Assembly: GCA_023665245.1 (NCBI GenBank)
Contig: JAMPEH010000045.1
Coordinates: forward strand, 1 to 14,303
DNA: 14,303 nucleotides
Source: Muribaculaceae bacterium
GTDB lineage: Bacteria; Pseudomonadota; Alphaproteobacteria; Rs-D84
Direction: 5' to 3'
Below, one piece after another: positions 1 through 7,340 of this stretch (its first letter is position 1; each line of letters opens with the position of its first letter). The translations under genes and the position numbers were made by a program. The notes beneath the pieces were generated by a model. That model was given only the letters and a program-made list of their open reading frames with translations, did not search any database and was not told the origin of the DNA.

Positions 1-9
1 CCATCCAAT

Positions 10-72
10 CCCCAATTCCCAATTCCCAATTCCCAATTCCCAATTCCCAATCCCCAATCCCCAATCCCCAAT
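10..72. repeat. 7-bp tandem array (YCCCAAT), nine copies
   Basis: Nine head-to-tail copies of a 7-base unit lie here; the Y position is C in the first and last three copies and T in the middle five. A degenerate copy precedes them at about 3-9. Read on the minus strand the unit is ATTGGGG or ATTGGGA, giving nine or more G-runs of 3-4 separated by 3-4 bases, which fits the G-quadruplex pattern. The array is noncoding and begins 20 bases past the stop codon of the endonuclease gene, so it would be in that gene's 3' untranslated RNA if transcription reads through. The reduced G-runs in the middle suggest copy expansion from two sequence variants. Confidence 0.9.
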
Positions 73-97
73 AAATTTATTGGAAATAAATTTATTT
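68..97. other. Two adjacent perfect AT-rich palindromes
   Basis: Positions 68-83 (CCAATAAATTTATTGG) and 84-97 (AAATAAATTTATTT) are each perfect palindromes, lying back to back. They share the core AATAAATTTATT. The second contains the stop codon of the endonuclease gene (92-94), and the first overlaps the end of the 7-bp array. In RNA each could form only a tight AU-rich hairpin, so together they may mark the transcript 3' end or be a dyad binding site. No U-run follows, so this is not a standard intrinsic terminator. Confidence 0.6.
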
Positions 98-1654
98 CAC
101 GAGCACTTTTACAGATTTTCCAAAAGAGGGCTTGGCAACGATATATACGCCCGGGGCAACATTGTCGCCGCTCACTTCGCGACCGTTAAGATCGAAAATG
201 CGTGCGCCTTCGGGAGCGATTATGCAGTTGCCGATCACATCCACCAGCATGCTGTCGTCTTCCACATCTTCAGTGGGGAGCTCAATGGCGGAGGGCGAAG
301 ACTTGAGATAGAATTTCATATTTCGGATTTCCCAAGTGTCGGCTCCGGCCGGTGTCGATGCATATTTGAAACCGAGGTTCACTTTCTTGCCGGCAAATTC
401 CATAAGGTCAAATCTTTCGGAGCTGGTGAAAGTCCAGTTTCCTTTAGCGGGCCATGTAGTGATGTCAAACTCTGTGATTTCGCCCGATTCGGCGTCGCGC
501 ACGGCAAATTTGCAGAGCGAGGCGCATGTGGTCTGGAATTTGGCGGCGTGTTCGAAGCTCACATTTGCGGCAAGAGCTTTTGCGAGCGAAACTTCCGGGG
601 CCCAGGCATATGATTCGGCCTCTTTGGCAGTGCCGCCGATATATCCGCTTGCGTTGAGATAATATTTGCCGCTGTTTTGCTTCCAGCTCCATACATACGT
701 GGAGCCTTCCGGCAGGGTGAGGTCTTCAAATTCCCAACCTTCATCGAGGCTTGAAGATGTTTCGGCCAGCCAGAGAGTGGTTGATTCATCGGGAGTTTCC
801 GGGTCGTCGGGGTCAATCGGGTCGGGAGCACCCTCCACTTTAAAAGGCACGGTTTTCTTCGAGCCCCAGATGTGCTCGGCGAGGTCGGGGAGATCGATGA
901 AGGGATTGCGGTTTTTCTGATGTTTGTAGATGCCGTCGTTGCGATCGCGCTCTTTTTTGCTTACGGGATCCTTGGCATTCCAGTCGCAGAGCATAATCTG
1001 CGCCCAGTCTTTAAACATCAGGTCGCGTGTGGTGAGATACATCCAGTTGCAGGTTGATCTCCAGCTGATGTCTTTGTAAACGGTGAACATATACATATAT
1101 GCGCGGGCGAAATCCCCCTTGTATTCGTCTAACGGTTCGAACGCCCAATCGTTGCCACCCCCCTGGCCGTCTTTTGGGGTGCCGACAGAAGTGACGCCGT
1201 TGGTCCATTTCACCGTTTTAAGCTCGGCAAGAGGATAGTTTGCCTTTCTGTTGTTGGCGGTTGATTCGGAGGGGTTGAGGTGCGCAAGGTCTTTATATGC
1301 GTCATTTTTTGAGCCGCCCCACCATGAGTTGGGCACGGAGTGCTCCACATTGAGTCCGGGATGACCCGACGACACCTTAACCAGGTCGTTGGAATACATA
1401 TCCCACCAATAGTCAACGCCGTCGATGGTTTTCACGTCGGTGTCTTTGAATGCGTTCCATGTGCCGGAGGAATAGCTGATTGCGGTGTGGTTGATGCAAA
1501 GGTCTTTGATGGCGGTCATCAATGCGGCGCCGCATTTGCCGTTGAGTTTGTCATAATATCCGGCGGGGTAAGTTGCCGAAGCCGAATTTCCGGCCGACAG
1601 CGAGACTGCTCCGAACAGGGCAAGGGTTGTAAATTTCAGTATGCTCAGTTTCAT
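92..1654 (-). CDS. Secreted endonuclease I family nuclease with C-terminal sorting tail
   Basis: This 520-residue protein is probably an exported, metal-dependent, nonspecific DNA/RNA endonuclease of the EndA/NucM (endonuclease I) family. Residues 1-27 are a signal peptide with a hydrophobic core and an A-x-A end, with no lipobox cysteine. The nuclease domain spans about 28-265: [13 protein letters not shown] at 102-114 holds the E104-H105 catalytic pair expected of the family, [15 protein letters not shown] at 122-136 supplies the conserved Asn/Arg segment, and NPFIDLP at 250-256 is a typical family end motif. A Pro/Asp-rich spacer (about 277-290) leads to a beta-sandwich (about 293-450) resembling choice-of-anchor or cleaved-adhesin domains. 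The last 50 residues end in GVYIV and GKSVKVLVK, like T9SS type A tails. The start gives the signal peptide; the promoter is at 1736-1766. It may degrade extracellular DNA for nutrients or biofilm turnover (inference). Confidence 0.9.
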   Translation of the reverse strand: MKLSILKFTTLALFGAVSLSAGNSASATYPAGYYDKLNGKCGAALMTAIKDLCINHTAISYSSGTWNAFKDTDVKTIDGVDYWWDMYSNDLVKVSSGHPGLNVEHSVPNSWWGGSKNDAYKDLAHLNPSESTANNRKANYPLAELKTVKWTNGVTSVGTPKDGQGGGNDWAFEPLDEYKGDFARAYMYMFTVYKDISWRSTCNWMYLTTRDLMFKDWAQIMLCDWNAKDPVSKKERDRNDGIYKHQKNRNPFIDLPDLAEHIWGSKKTVPFKVEGAPDPIDPDDPETPDESTTLWLAETSSSLDEGWEFEDLTLPEGSTYVWSWKQNSGKYYLNASGYIGGTAKEAESYAWAPEVSLAKALAANVSFEHAAKFQTTCASLCKFAVRDAESGEITEFDITTWPAKGNWTFTSSERFDLMEFAGKKVNLGFKYASTPAGADTWEIRNMKFYLKSSPSAIELPTEDVEDDSMLVDVIGNCIIAPEGARIFDLNGREVSGDNVAPGVYIVAKPSFGKSVKVLVK

Positions 1655-1735
1655 TTTAGTGTTGATTGTTGTTTAATTACAAGCGGTTATGATGCCATTT
1701 GCGGGGTGTCATCATCGCCGTTTCATGGTAATCAG

Positions 1736-1766
1736 CAAAATTAGCAAATAATCTGAAATAAGCAAA
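1736..1766 (-). promoter_or_regulatory. Bacteroidetes-type promoter of the endonuclease gene
   Basis: On the minus strand TTTG (1766-1763) is followed after 19 bp by TAATTTTG (1743-1736). This matches the Bacteroidetes primary sigma factor pattern TTTG, N19-21, TAnnTTTG exactly. Transcription should start near 1729-1731, giving a leader of about 75 bases before the ATG at 1654. The leader has no Shine-Dalgarno site, as is usual in this phylum. Confidence 0.75.
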
Positions 1767-1775
1767 GAAAATTTA

Positions 1776-1820
1776 ATATCCCCGCATCATGCACTTGGCG
1801 TGCGAATGATGCGGGGATAT
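1776..1820 (-). terminator. Long hairpin between the amylase and endonuclease genes
   Basis: ATATCCCCGCATCAT (1776-1790) is perfectly complementary to 1806-1820, a 15-bp stem. The loop can extend it by four more pairs (1791-1794 with 1800-1803), leaving a two-base bulge. Minus-strand RNA continues as UAAAUUUUCUUUG, so it can act as a strong, somewhat U-poor terminator for amylase transcripts. It ends about 10 bases before the -33 element of the endonuclease promoter, insulating that promoter. A dyad regulatory site is the alternative. Confidence 0.65.
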
Positions 1821-1842
1821 GGAGTCTTAGAGTTTGTTTTAT

Positions 1843-1864
1843 AAAAGCTCCACTGTGGCGGAGC
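1843..1864 (-). terminator. Intrinsic terminator of the amylase gene
   Basis: About 20 bases past the amylase stop codon, minus-strand RNA can pair GCUCC (1864-1860) with GGAGC (1851-1847) across an 8-base loop, followed directly by UUUUAU. This is the first of two hairpins downstream of the amylase gene. Confidence 0.55.
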
Positions 1865-1883
1865 GGTTGTTTCACAAGTGCGG

Positions 1884-4787
1884 TTATTTCACAATGGCTT
1901 TCACCGAACGGCCGTTGACATTCACAATGTAAAGTCCGCGTGCGAGAGAGAGCGCGATGTTGTCGGAGCCGGTGCCTGAGAAGTAAACGTGTCCGTCGAT
2001 GCCGGCCACAATCACGTTGGCGTTTTCTGCGCCGAGGATGTTGAGAGTGCCGGTGCCGGCAGCCACGGTAAACATCTCTTCAGCCTTGTCGAAGCCGATA
2101 TTCTCCACGGCTGATGTTCCGATTTTGCCGATGCGGGCCGGAGCATAGGTGATGATGTCTTCATCCTCTTTCTCCTTGCTCGATGACGGATCTTGCGAAT
2201 AAGAATCCTTCACATTGTCGAAATATGCGGCATCGTAGGGAGTGCCGCCGATTGGGCTTGAGCCGTATATGTCGAGGAACATCACGCCGATGCCGTGGTT
2301 CTTGATGTAATCGGCGGTCACACCGAGAGTGGAGAGGGGAAATTTCCATTCATAGAAGGTGTGGGCGCTTTCCGCTATTTCACCTTTGAGGTCTGCAAAT
2401 CCGTTGTTGCCGGTGAGCACATCGGGGCTGAAGTTGAAATCTTTCTGTCCGTAGATGTGTTGGATTGAGGGGAGCAGACCGTCGGCGTAGCCGTAATATT
2501 TGCCGCTGATACCTTTGCAGTAGGGGGCATCATAGCTTGCGTGGCCGTCGGGAGTGGGGGTGAAGAATCCGGGAGTGCCGACGCCCGGCTTTGAGGAGCC
2601 GATCCACACTGCATCCACGCCATTGTTGAATTTGGCGCCCGGCGCGCCGTTGTCGTTCCAGATGGCTCCCTTGCCGTTGATATATCCGTCAAACGATTTG
2701 TCGGGGTCAAGGTCGAAAGCCCACATCAGGCGCCCGTCCATATTGTAGGGCTTTGATTCTCCCGGCTGTTTGCCTTCGCCGTAGAGGTCCCACACGGTGT
2801 ATACGAGCTGCACGCCGAGATAGAGGTTGCTGTTGTCGTAAGCGGCATAGATTGCGTAAGAGTCGATAATCGGGCGCTCGTGGTTGCCTTTCATGGCTTG
2901 TGCCACGTCGCGGGCCACACCCTGCGCGATGAGGTCGCTGCTGCTCCAGTTGCCCAGGGCGGTTGTGGATTTTCCACCGTCGGCAAAATTCATGTTTATG
3001 GTTTTGAAAGAGCCGCAATTGCCGTCGGGATTCACTTTATAGTAGTCGGTGATAAGATTGTTGCCCGGGTCGGGGTTGGGATCGGGGTTGGGGTCGGGAT
3101 TAGGGTCGGGATTAGGGTCTGGATTGGGATTCGGTTCGGTGTAGGGCGTGTATGAGCCGTCAGCATGATAGGTAGCTTTGTCTGCATATACAAGGTCACC
3201 GCCGCCGATCTTGTTGTCGCCTTCATGAATGATTATGCCGGTGGGGAATTTCTTTCCGGCGGGAAGTTCCCAATACCACAAATTGTTTTTGCGCACCATG
3301 TTGTCACCACCCCATGCTGTTGCAGTGGTGCAGTTTTCGCCGGAATTGGTGTCCCAGGCCCACACCTGGGGCTGTGAGAAGTTGTTGCCGTCATAATATA
3401 CATAGTGGCTTCCCACGGGGTCCGGGTCGGGATTGGGATCCGGGTTTGGATCGGGATTGGGGTCGGGATTGGGGTCGACGTTGCCGTCATAAAGCACGGC
3501 GATTCCCGATGCGCCTACTGTTCCGGAGATGGTGGAAGTGGTGACGGTGAATTTGTTGCCCGATACGTGGTCGGTATATGTTCCGGCCGGGCAAAAGCCG
3601 CCGCCGTTGGCAATCTGCACATTTCCGCTTCCCTTCATCACAATCACGGCGCCGCCGTTTTTGCGTGTGATGGAGCAGGCATTGCCGCTATTGGAGAAGT
3701 AGTCGTCTTTCCCCTGCATGGCGTTGCGAAATTTGTTCACCTCGGCGATGTGCTTTCCGGAGAAGGCAGTGGAGCCCTTGCCCACCTTGATGTTGTTGAA
3801 CCCTCTTGCGTTGGGGCGGGAGAAATAGAGGGCGGTGGCCCCTTTGCGGCAGGCGTAGGCAGCATATGCGCGGTCGATGACGCTCTGGTCCACATTCTGC
3901 GACCATTCATCGTTGCTGTAGGTATCGTGGCTTTCACCCCAGTACACCAGTTTGGTGTCGGGCAGGCTTTGATTCACCACCCATTCGCCGCCATAACCGG
4001 AGGGGATGCCGCCGTTGTTGCGGGCCGCCGAGTTGCTGTAGCGGTTATCGGTCACCGACATATAGTTGGCATATTCCTTGATGATGCCGGAGTTGGGACC
4101 CGGGGAGTCAAGAATCTCGCCGTAATGCCACATTCCCGGCACGGAAGTGACAGCCGACCAGAAGCCGCACCCCTCGGAGGGGAGCGCGATATGCTTTGCG
4201 GCATCCCAACGGATACCCTTAACGCCCAGCGATTTGAGTTTCTCGATATAAGCTTTGGCGCGGGCAATCACTTCGGAATCTTCCGAATTGATGTCGCCAT
4301 AATCGCCGAGCTGGCCGTGAGTGATGGAATATCTGTCGCCGTAATTAATGCCGCCGTTCCAGCGCACGCGGCCGTTGGCATCCCACCAGGTGTCGTGATA
4401 GCCGGAAGTTTTGTCAACATGGTTGGCCACCACGTCAACAATGATTTTGATGCCATATTTTGCTGCTTCAGCGCAAAGGCTTCTGAGGTCATCCTCCGAG
4501 CAATAGCCCGACGACTTGAAAGCGAGGTCGAAAGGGCGGTAAAGGGCGTGCCATTCCGTGCCCTGACGGATATCGCCGCGTTGCAGCGGAGAGATTTGCA
4601 CCGATCCGAAGCCGGCGGCGGCGATGTTGGGGAGTTCGGCTTTGACAGCCGAGGCCGGCCAGTCGAAGCAATGGAGGATGTTGCCCTGCTGAATATCCGT
4701 CGGCAGGCCATAGTCGGCAGCCTGCAGAGCGGCGGGAGCGAGAAGCAACAGGCTCAAAGAAGCGAGAGACATAAGTTTCATCTTCAT
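1884..4787 (-). CDS. Secreted multidomain GH13 alpha-amylase with starch-binding module and sorting tail
   Basis: This 967-residue protein is probably an extracellular endo-acting alpha-amylase that cleaves alpha-1,4 bonds in starch or glycogen. Residues 1-23 are a signal peptide ending LQA with no lipobox, so it is not a SusG-like lipoprotein. The catalytic barrel and C domain fill about 24-435: region I DVVANH (118-123), region II GIRWDAAKH (191-199) with nucleophile D195, region III GEILD (223-227) with acid/base E224, and region IV SHDTY (286-290) with D288. The catalytic triad is complete. A Pro-Asp-Asn linker (437-457) precedes a CBM26-like aromatic module (about 462-548); a second linker (552-574) precedes a beta-rich region (about 578-870) resembling CBM9-type sugar-binding domains. 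The tail (about 893-967, ending GLYIV and GRSVKAIVK) is T9SS-like and resembles that of the endonuclease. No clear TAnnTTTG promoter was seen upstream. Confidence 0.95.
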   Translation of the reverse strand: MKMKLMSLASLSLLLLAPAALQAADYGLPTDIQQGNILHCFDWPASAVKAELPNIAAAGFGSVQISPLQRGDIRQGTEWHALYRPFDLAFKSSGYCSEDDLRSLCAEAAKYGIKIIVDVVANHVDKTSGYHDTWWDANGRVRWNGGINYGDRYSITHGQLGDYGDINSEDSEVIARAKAYIEKLKSLGVKGIRWDAAKHIALPSEGCGFWSAVTSVPGMWHYGEILDSPGPNSGIIKEYANYMSVTDNRYSNSAARNNGGIPSGYGGEWVVNQSLPDTKLVYWGESHDTYSNDEWSQNVDQSVIDRAYAAYACRKGATALYFSRPNARGFNNIKVGKGSTAFSGKHIAEVNKFRNAMQGKDDYFSNSGNACSITRKNGGAVIVMKGSGNVQIANGGGFCPAGTYTDHVSGNKFTVTTSTISGTVGASGIAVLYDGNVDPNPDPNPDPNPDPNPDPDPVGSHYVYYDGNNFSQPQVWAWDTNSGENCTTATAWGGDNMVRKNNLWYWELPAGKKFPTGIIIHEGDNKIGGGDLVYADKATYHADGSYTPYTEPNPNPDPNPDPNPDPNPDPNPDPGNNLITDYYKVNPDGNCGSFKTINMNFADGGKSTTALGNWSSSDLIAQGVARDVAQAMKGNHERPIIDSYAIYAAYDNSNLYLGVQLVYTVWDLYGEGKQPGESKPYNMDGRLMWAFDLDPDKSFDGYINGKGAIWNDNGAPGAKFNNGVDAVWIGSSKPGVGTPGFFTPTPDGHASYDAPYCKGISGKYYGYADGLLPSIQHIYGQKDFNFSPDVLTGNNGFADLKGEIAESAHTFYEWKFPLSTLGVTADYIKNHGIGVMFLDIYGSSPIGGTPYDAAYFDNVKDSYSQDPSSSKEKEDEDIITYAPARIGKIGTSAVENIGFDKAEEMFTVAAGTGTLNILGAENANVIVAGIDGHVYFSGTGSDNIALSLARGLYIVNVNGRSVKAIVK
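3063..3134. repeat. 12-bp coding repeat for Asn-Pro-Asp-Pro linker 2
   Basis: A 6-12 bp repeat encodes about six NPDP units between the two carbohydrate-binding regions of the amylase. On the plus strand it reads as GGGTCGGGATTA-type units, G-rich on the non-template side of neither strand's coding sense, and is G-quadruplex-prone. Codon choice varies between copies, so the peptide repeat is better conserved than the DNA. Length is expected to vary between strains. Confidence 0.8.
3414..3479. repeat. 12-bp coding repeat for Asn-Pro-Asp-Pro linker 1
   Basis: The same repeat type encodes about five NPDP units between the amylase catalytic portion and the CBM26-like module. Linkers 1 and 2 are nearly identical in peptide sequence and flank the module, so recombination between them could precisely delete or duplicate the CBM26-like module in frame (inference). 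Confidence 0.8.
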
Positions 4788-4814
4788 GATAAAGTTTTTA
4801 AGTTAGTTATTGTG

Positions 4815-5268
4815 TTAAGTTTGCAAGTTGCGAAAAGCAAGGAGGTGGGGTTGGAGGAGCCTGATTCTTCGGAAAGTGTCTGAGGTCAACCCCGCAGCTG
4901 CCCAAATCACGCATACGAAGAAAAAGGGATAATGATAGCGCGGACACCCTATGGTCTGTGCCGGCGCGGGCTACATTGTCAAGATATCCGTTGCCGCCCA
5001 GAACAGGTCTGTCTGCCCACGAATCCTCCGCAAACAGGCCTCCCGCTTTCAGCGCGAAAAGACCCGCATACCTCCCCGGATGCTCTCTGATCCATAGCAA
5101 TGCCCGCGACCTCCACACAGAATCCTTCTCCTGATATGTCAGTTTGTAGCGGTCAGGTATATAGCAGGAAGATGCAGTGTCGCTCATCAGCGAAGACATC
5201 ACTCCGCCGTAGGCCTTGTCATTGCAAGTCATAATTAGATTGATTCCGGCCGTAGTGCTCTGAACATT
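4815..5268 (-). pseudogene. Remnant of an ArnT/PMT-type (GT39-like) membrane glycosyltransferase
   Basis: This looks like the 3' part of a membrane glycosyltransferase that uses lipid-linked sugars. The open frame begins after a TAG at 5269-5271 and reads STTAGINLIMTCNDKAYGG, matching the conserved lumenal segment (around G-x-N-L and N-x-x-A-x-G-G) of the family, then ALLWIREHPGRY, a typical segment before a late membrane helix. Near 4955-4965 the reading frame should shift: continuing in the same frame gives a low-complexity end at 4807, while another frame gives RYHYPFFFVCVIWAAAGL, a plausible last membrane helix, and stops at 4815-4817. No N-terminal helices exist upstream. A 141-residue frame from an ATG at 5232 is all an automatic caller would see. 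I call it a decayed gene with 5' truncation and one frameshift. Confidence 0.65.
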
Positions 5269-5571
5269 CTAATTCATACTCTGGCACCTCTACTCACCTT
5301 CATGCTGCCGGAGTATGAATTATATAGGATAAAACACTTCAACCTGAAGTACACCAGCGTTTTTTTGATTCCAAAGTATCCTGAAATGAGGATAAAGCAA
5401 TGTTCACAGATTACGACAATGCTATGCAATTCCAGATTCATGAGTACCTTTAATGGATGATTTTAAACTATTATCGTGTCTGTAAGCATTCTAAACTGAA
5501 GATGATGCACCAGCATTACGAGCAACATAGAGAAATTTTTCAATACTTCGAGATTCGATTGTCAGAGTCTT
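5269..5571. other. Intergenic boundary, no firm gene
   Basis: This stretch separates the decayed glycosyltransferase from the end of the polysaccharide operon. It holds the inverted repeat at 5270-5322 and a T-run at 5360-5366. On the plus strand there is a 17-codon frame (5400-5453) with GAGG about 10 bases before its ATG. A second open frame starts at 5457 but then runs antisense into the neighbouring glycosyltransferase gene. I recognise neither; they could be traces of a mobile element or chance. No tRNA or promoter was seen. Confidence 0.5.
5270..5322. repeat. 17-bp inverted repeat, 19-bp spacer
   Basis: The arms are TAATTCATACTCTGGCA (5270-5286) and TGCCGGAGTATGAATTA (5306-5322). They are complementary except for one T-G position, 12 outer and 4 inner pairs being perfect. 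The left arm abuts the point where the decayed glycosyltransferase frame begins. It could be the terminator of the polysaccharide operon, although no U-run follows on the minus strand, or the scar of a rearrangement. Confidence 0.7.
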
Positions 5572-6744
5572 TTAGCTCCGGCTACGCTCTTCGGCTCTTT
5601 TGTAGATTTCAATCAAATCAGTATAAATCTGCTCTCTTGAATATAGTGTGGTGGCTTTGGTATAGCCGTTTTCGCCATATTGCTTGATGGTCTCAATTTC
5701 GTTGTAGAGACTGCGGATTGACTCACCGAGTGCAGAGGCATCAGACGGGAGAACGAGAAGGCCGTTCTGCTCATGGTCGATTATCGACTGCATTGCGCCG
5801 ATATTGGTCGTGATGACAGGCTTTTTGTGGAGCATACCACGGACTATAACGTTGGGGAATCCTTCATACCATTTGCTGGGGACTACGATGATGCGTGAAT
5901 CTATATAGAATCGGTCGAGTTCATCTCCTTTCTTGAACCCGACAAACTCGAGATTTTCGGGCAAACGATAAGGCACTTCATAGTTGATGTCGATATTGCC
6001 GGCCACCCGGAACGGAATGTTAGGATTCATCTTTGCCGCCTCTATAAATTCATCAATACCTTTTTCCGAACTTACTCGGCCCACGAAACTGACCCATTTG
6101 CCAAGTTGACTATGGTCAGTAACATTTATATTTGGAGAGATGCCGGCAAGGATGGCTATACGTTCTGCCGGAATACCCTGCGAGATAAATTTGTGTTTTT
6201 GAAATTCACTTTGTACGATAAATATATCAACATTGTTGCGAATCATTCCCGTCAAACGCGCAAAAGCATTGCGGAGAGCATACCCAGTGCTTTTCAATCG
6301 GCTTCCCATACAGTTTCGGATAGCGCAATTAATCTCTGTTCCAGACCAACACCGTTCACACACCTTTCCATGGGGATCGAGCGACAATCCTGTCGGGCAA
6401 AACAGTCGATAGTTAGGGCATCGCATTACTACCGGGATACCACGCTTTTTAATGGGTTTGAATATGGTCGGCGACAGTAGTGGATATAAGTTCTGTACTT
6501 GAACAATGTCCGGTTTATATTCATCAAGTGCCTTTGCAAGTTCCCGTGCCGAATAAGGATTGTAGATTCCCGCAACCAAAGCTTTCATCTTGCCAAGAGT
6601 ACTGTCAGCAATCTCAGCCGAACTGCGGGTAAACCATCTTACTATGTGGCCGTGTTCTTTTAATAAGGCCACAAGTTCACCGGCAGCATGTTCCTCGCCG
6701 CTCGGACGGGCATATTCATTGTGTACGTATAGTATTTTCATCAC
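5572..6744 (-). CDS. GT4-like glycosyltransferase, last gene of the polysaccharide operon
   Basis: This 390-residue cytosolic enzyme has the GT-B fold of GT4 glycosyltransferases and probably transfers a sugar from a nucleotide donor to the lipid-linked repeat unit. It begins MMKILYVHNEY with the usual N-terminal strand. A cysteine-rich segment (C109, C116, C129, C132, C140, C145) within CPNYRLFCPTG to NC is found in a subset of GT4 proteins. The donor-side domain shows FVGRVSSEKGI (220-230) and WYEGFPNVIVRGM (292-304). In that last motif the second acidic residue of the usual E-x7-E is Arg302, which is odd. Length is normal. Its ATG overlaps the stop of the preceding ATP-grasp frame by four bases (ATGA), indicating translational coupling. 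Donor and acceptor cannot be told. Confidence 0.88.
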   Translation of the reverse strand: MMKILYVHNEYARPSGEEHAAGELVALLKEHGHIVRWFTRSSAEIADSTLGKMKALVAGIYNPYSARELAKALDEYKPDIVQVQNLYPLLSPTIFKPIKKRGIPVVMRCPNYRLFCPTGLSLDPHGKVCERCWSGTEINCAIRNCMGSRLKSTGYALRNAFARLTGMIRNNVDIFIVQSEFQKHKFISQGIPAERIAILAGISPNINVTDHSQLGKWVSFVGRVSSEKGIDEFIEAAKMNPNIPFRVAGNIDINYEVPYRLPENLEFVGFKKGDELDRFYIDSRIIVVPSKWYEGFPNVIVRGMLHKKPVITTNIGAMQSIIDHEQNGLLVLPSDASALGESIRSLYNEIETIKQYGENGYTKATTLYSREQIYTDLIEIYKRAEERSRS

Positions 6745-7340
6745 TGTGGGCTTTTGGACGCCACGTATTCAATTATTTCATCTGTAAACTCTCCAAATGC
6801 CGGTGTCCCGGTCATTTGGGCTATCCACATGGAAAAACCACTTAGGTTGAACTCAACAAGACGTGGCGTGCCGGTGGCATCAATGGCTATATCCCATTGT
6901 ATCAGGTGTATATCGTATAGTTGCTTGGAGAGTTCCACTACCAGGGTTTCAACCTTGTGGTAATCGGGTAATATTAATTGTTTTGAGAAGTCGACGCCAT
7001 TGTGTTGATGGAAAATCCGACCATATTGGTCAATGCAATGATTGTCAAGTACTCCATTTTCTTTAACCCGAACCATTCGTCCACCACCATGCAGATTATC
7101 TATAAATCGTCCGGCCACGCCCATGCGTATCACTGCGCTCAGAATATGTGGCACACCGTCCTTGACCGACCTGTAGACCGCAATCCTGATTGTGTTGATC
7201 GAGGTGGGATTGAACCGGCTCATGAAGTCGCTTTGTGAAAGTGCTTCTTGAATTATGAAATCATCTTCACGTCTGCTGAGATAGTCTGAAATGAGGATGT
7301 TATCCTCACGGCCGGTGTTTGAACAATGATGTGGGGGGGG
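6741..7340 (-). CDS. C-terminal half of the ATP-grasp protein
   Basis: Genuine family sequence in this frame starts at the C8 tract and runs for about 200 residues to SKSPQ. An ATG exists at 7397 in this frame, but the peptide from there to the tract overlaps the upstream half out of frame, and is not family sequence. VEFNLSG is the acidic/Asn metal-binding motif of ATP-grasp enzymes. With no good start of its own, it would be made only after tract slippage or ribosomal frameshifting. Confidence 0.7.
   Translation of the reverse strand, partial: PPPHHCSNTGREDNILISDYLSRREDDFIIQEALSQSDFMSRFNPTSINTIRIAVYRSVKDGVPHILSAVIRMGVAGRFIDNLHGGGRMVRVKENGVLDNHCIDQYGRIFHQHNGVDFSKQLILPDYHKVETLVVELSKQLYDIHLIQWDIAIDATGTPRLVEFNLSGFSMWIAQMTGTPAFGEFTDEIIEYVASKSPQ

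Noticed and set aside
10..72. CRISPR array
   Set aside because: Units are 7 bp with no spacers, so this is a simple tandem repeat.
80..613. 177-codon plus-strand open frame opposite the endonuclease gene
   Set aside because: It is antisense to the conserved C-terminal domain and tail, has no recognisable motif, and nothing marks its start.
3063..3134. TTAGGG-like telomeric or regulatory G-rich array
   Set aside because: The repeat is fully explained as coding sequence for the Asn-Pro-Asp-Pro linker.
3405..4883. 492-codon plus-strand open frame opposite the amylase gene
   Set aside because: It is antisense to a clear GH13 enzyme with all catalytic motifs. The translation is low-complexity V/G/A-rich sequence typical of the reverse of a GC-rich gene.
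5270..5322. Invertible promoter flanked by inverted repeats, as in Bacteroides capsule loci
   Set aside because: The spacer is only 19 bases, too short to hold a promoter, and no recombinase gene is in the window.
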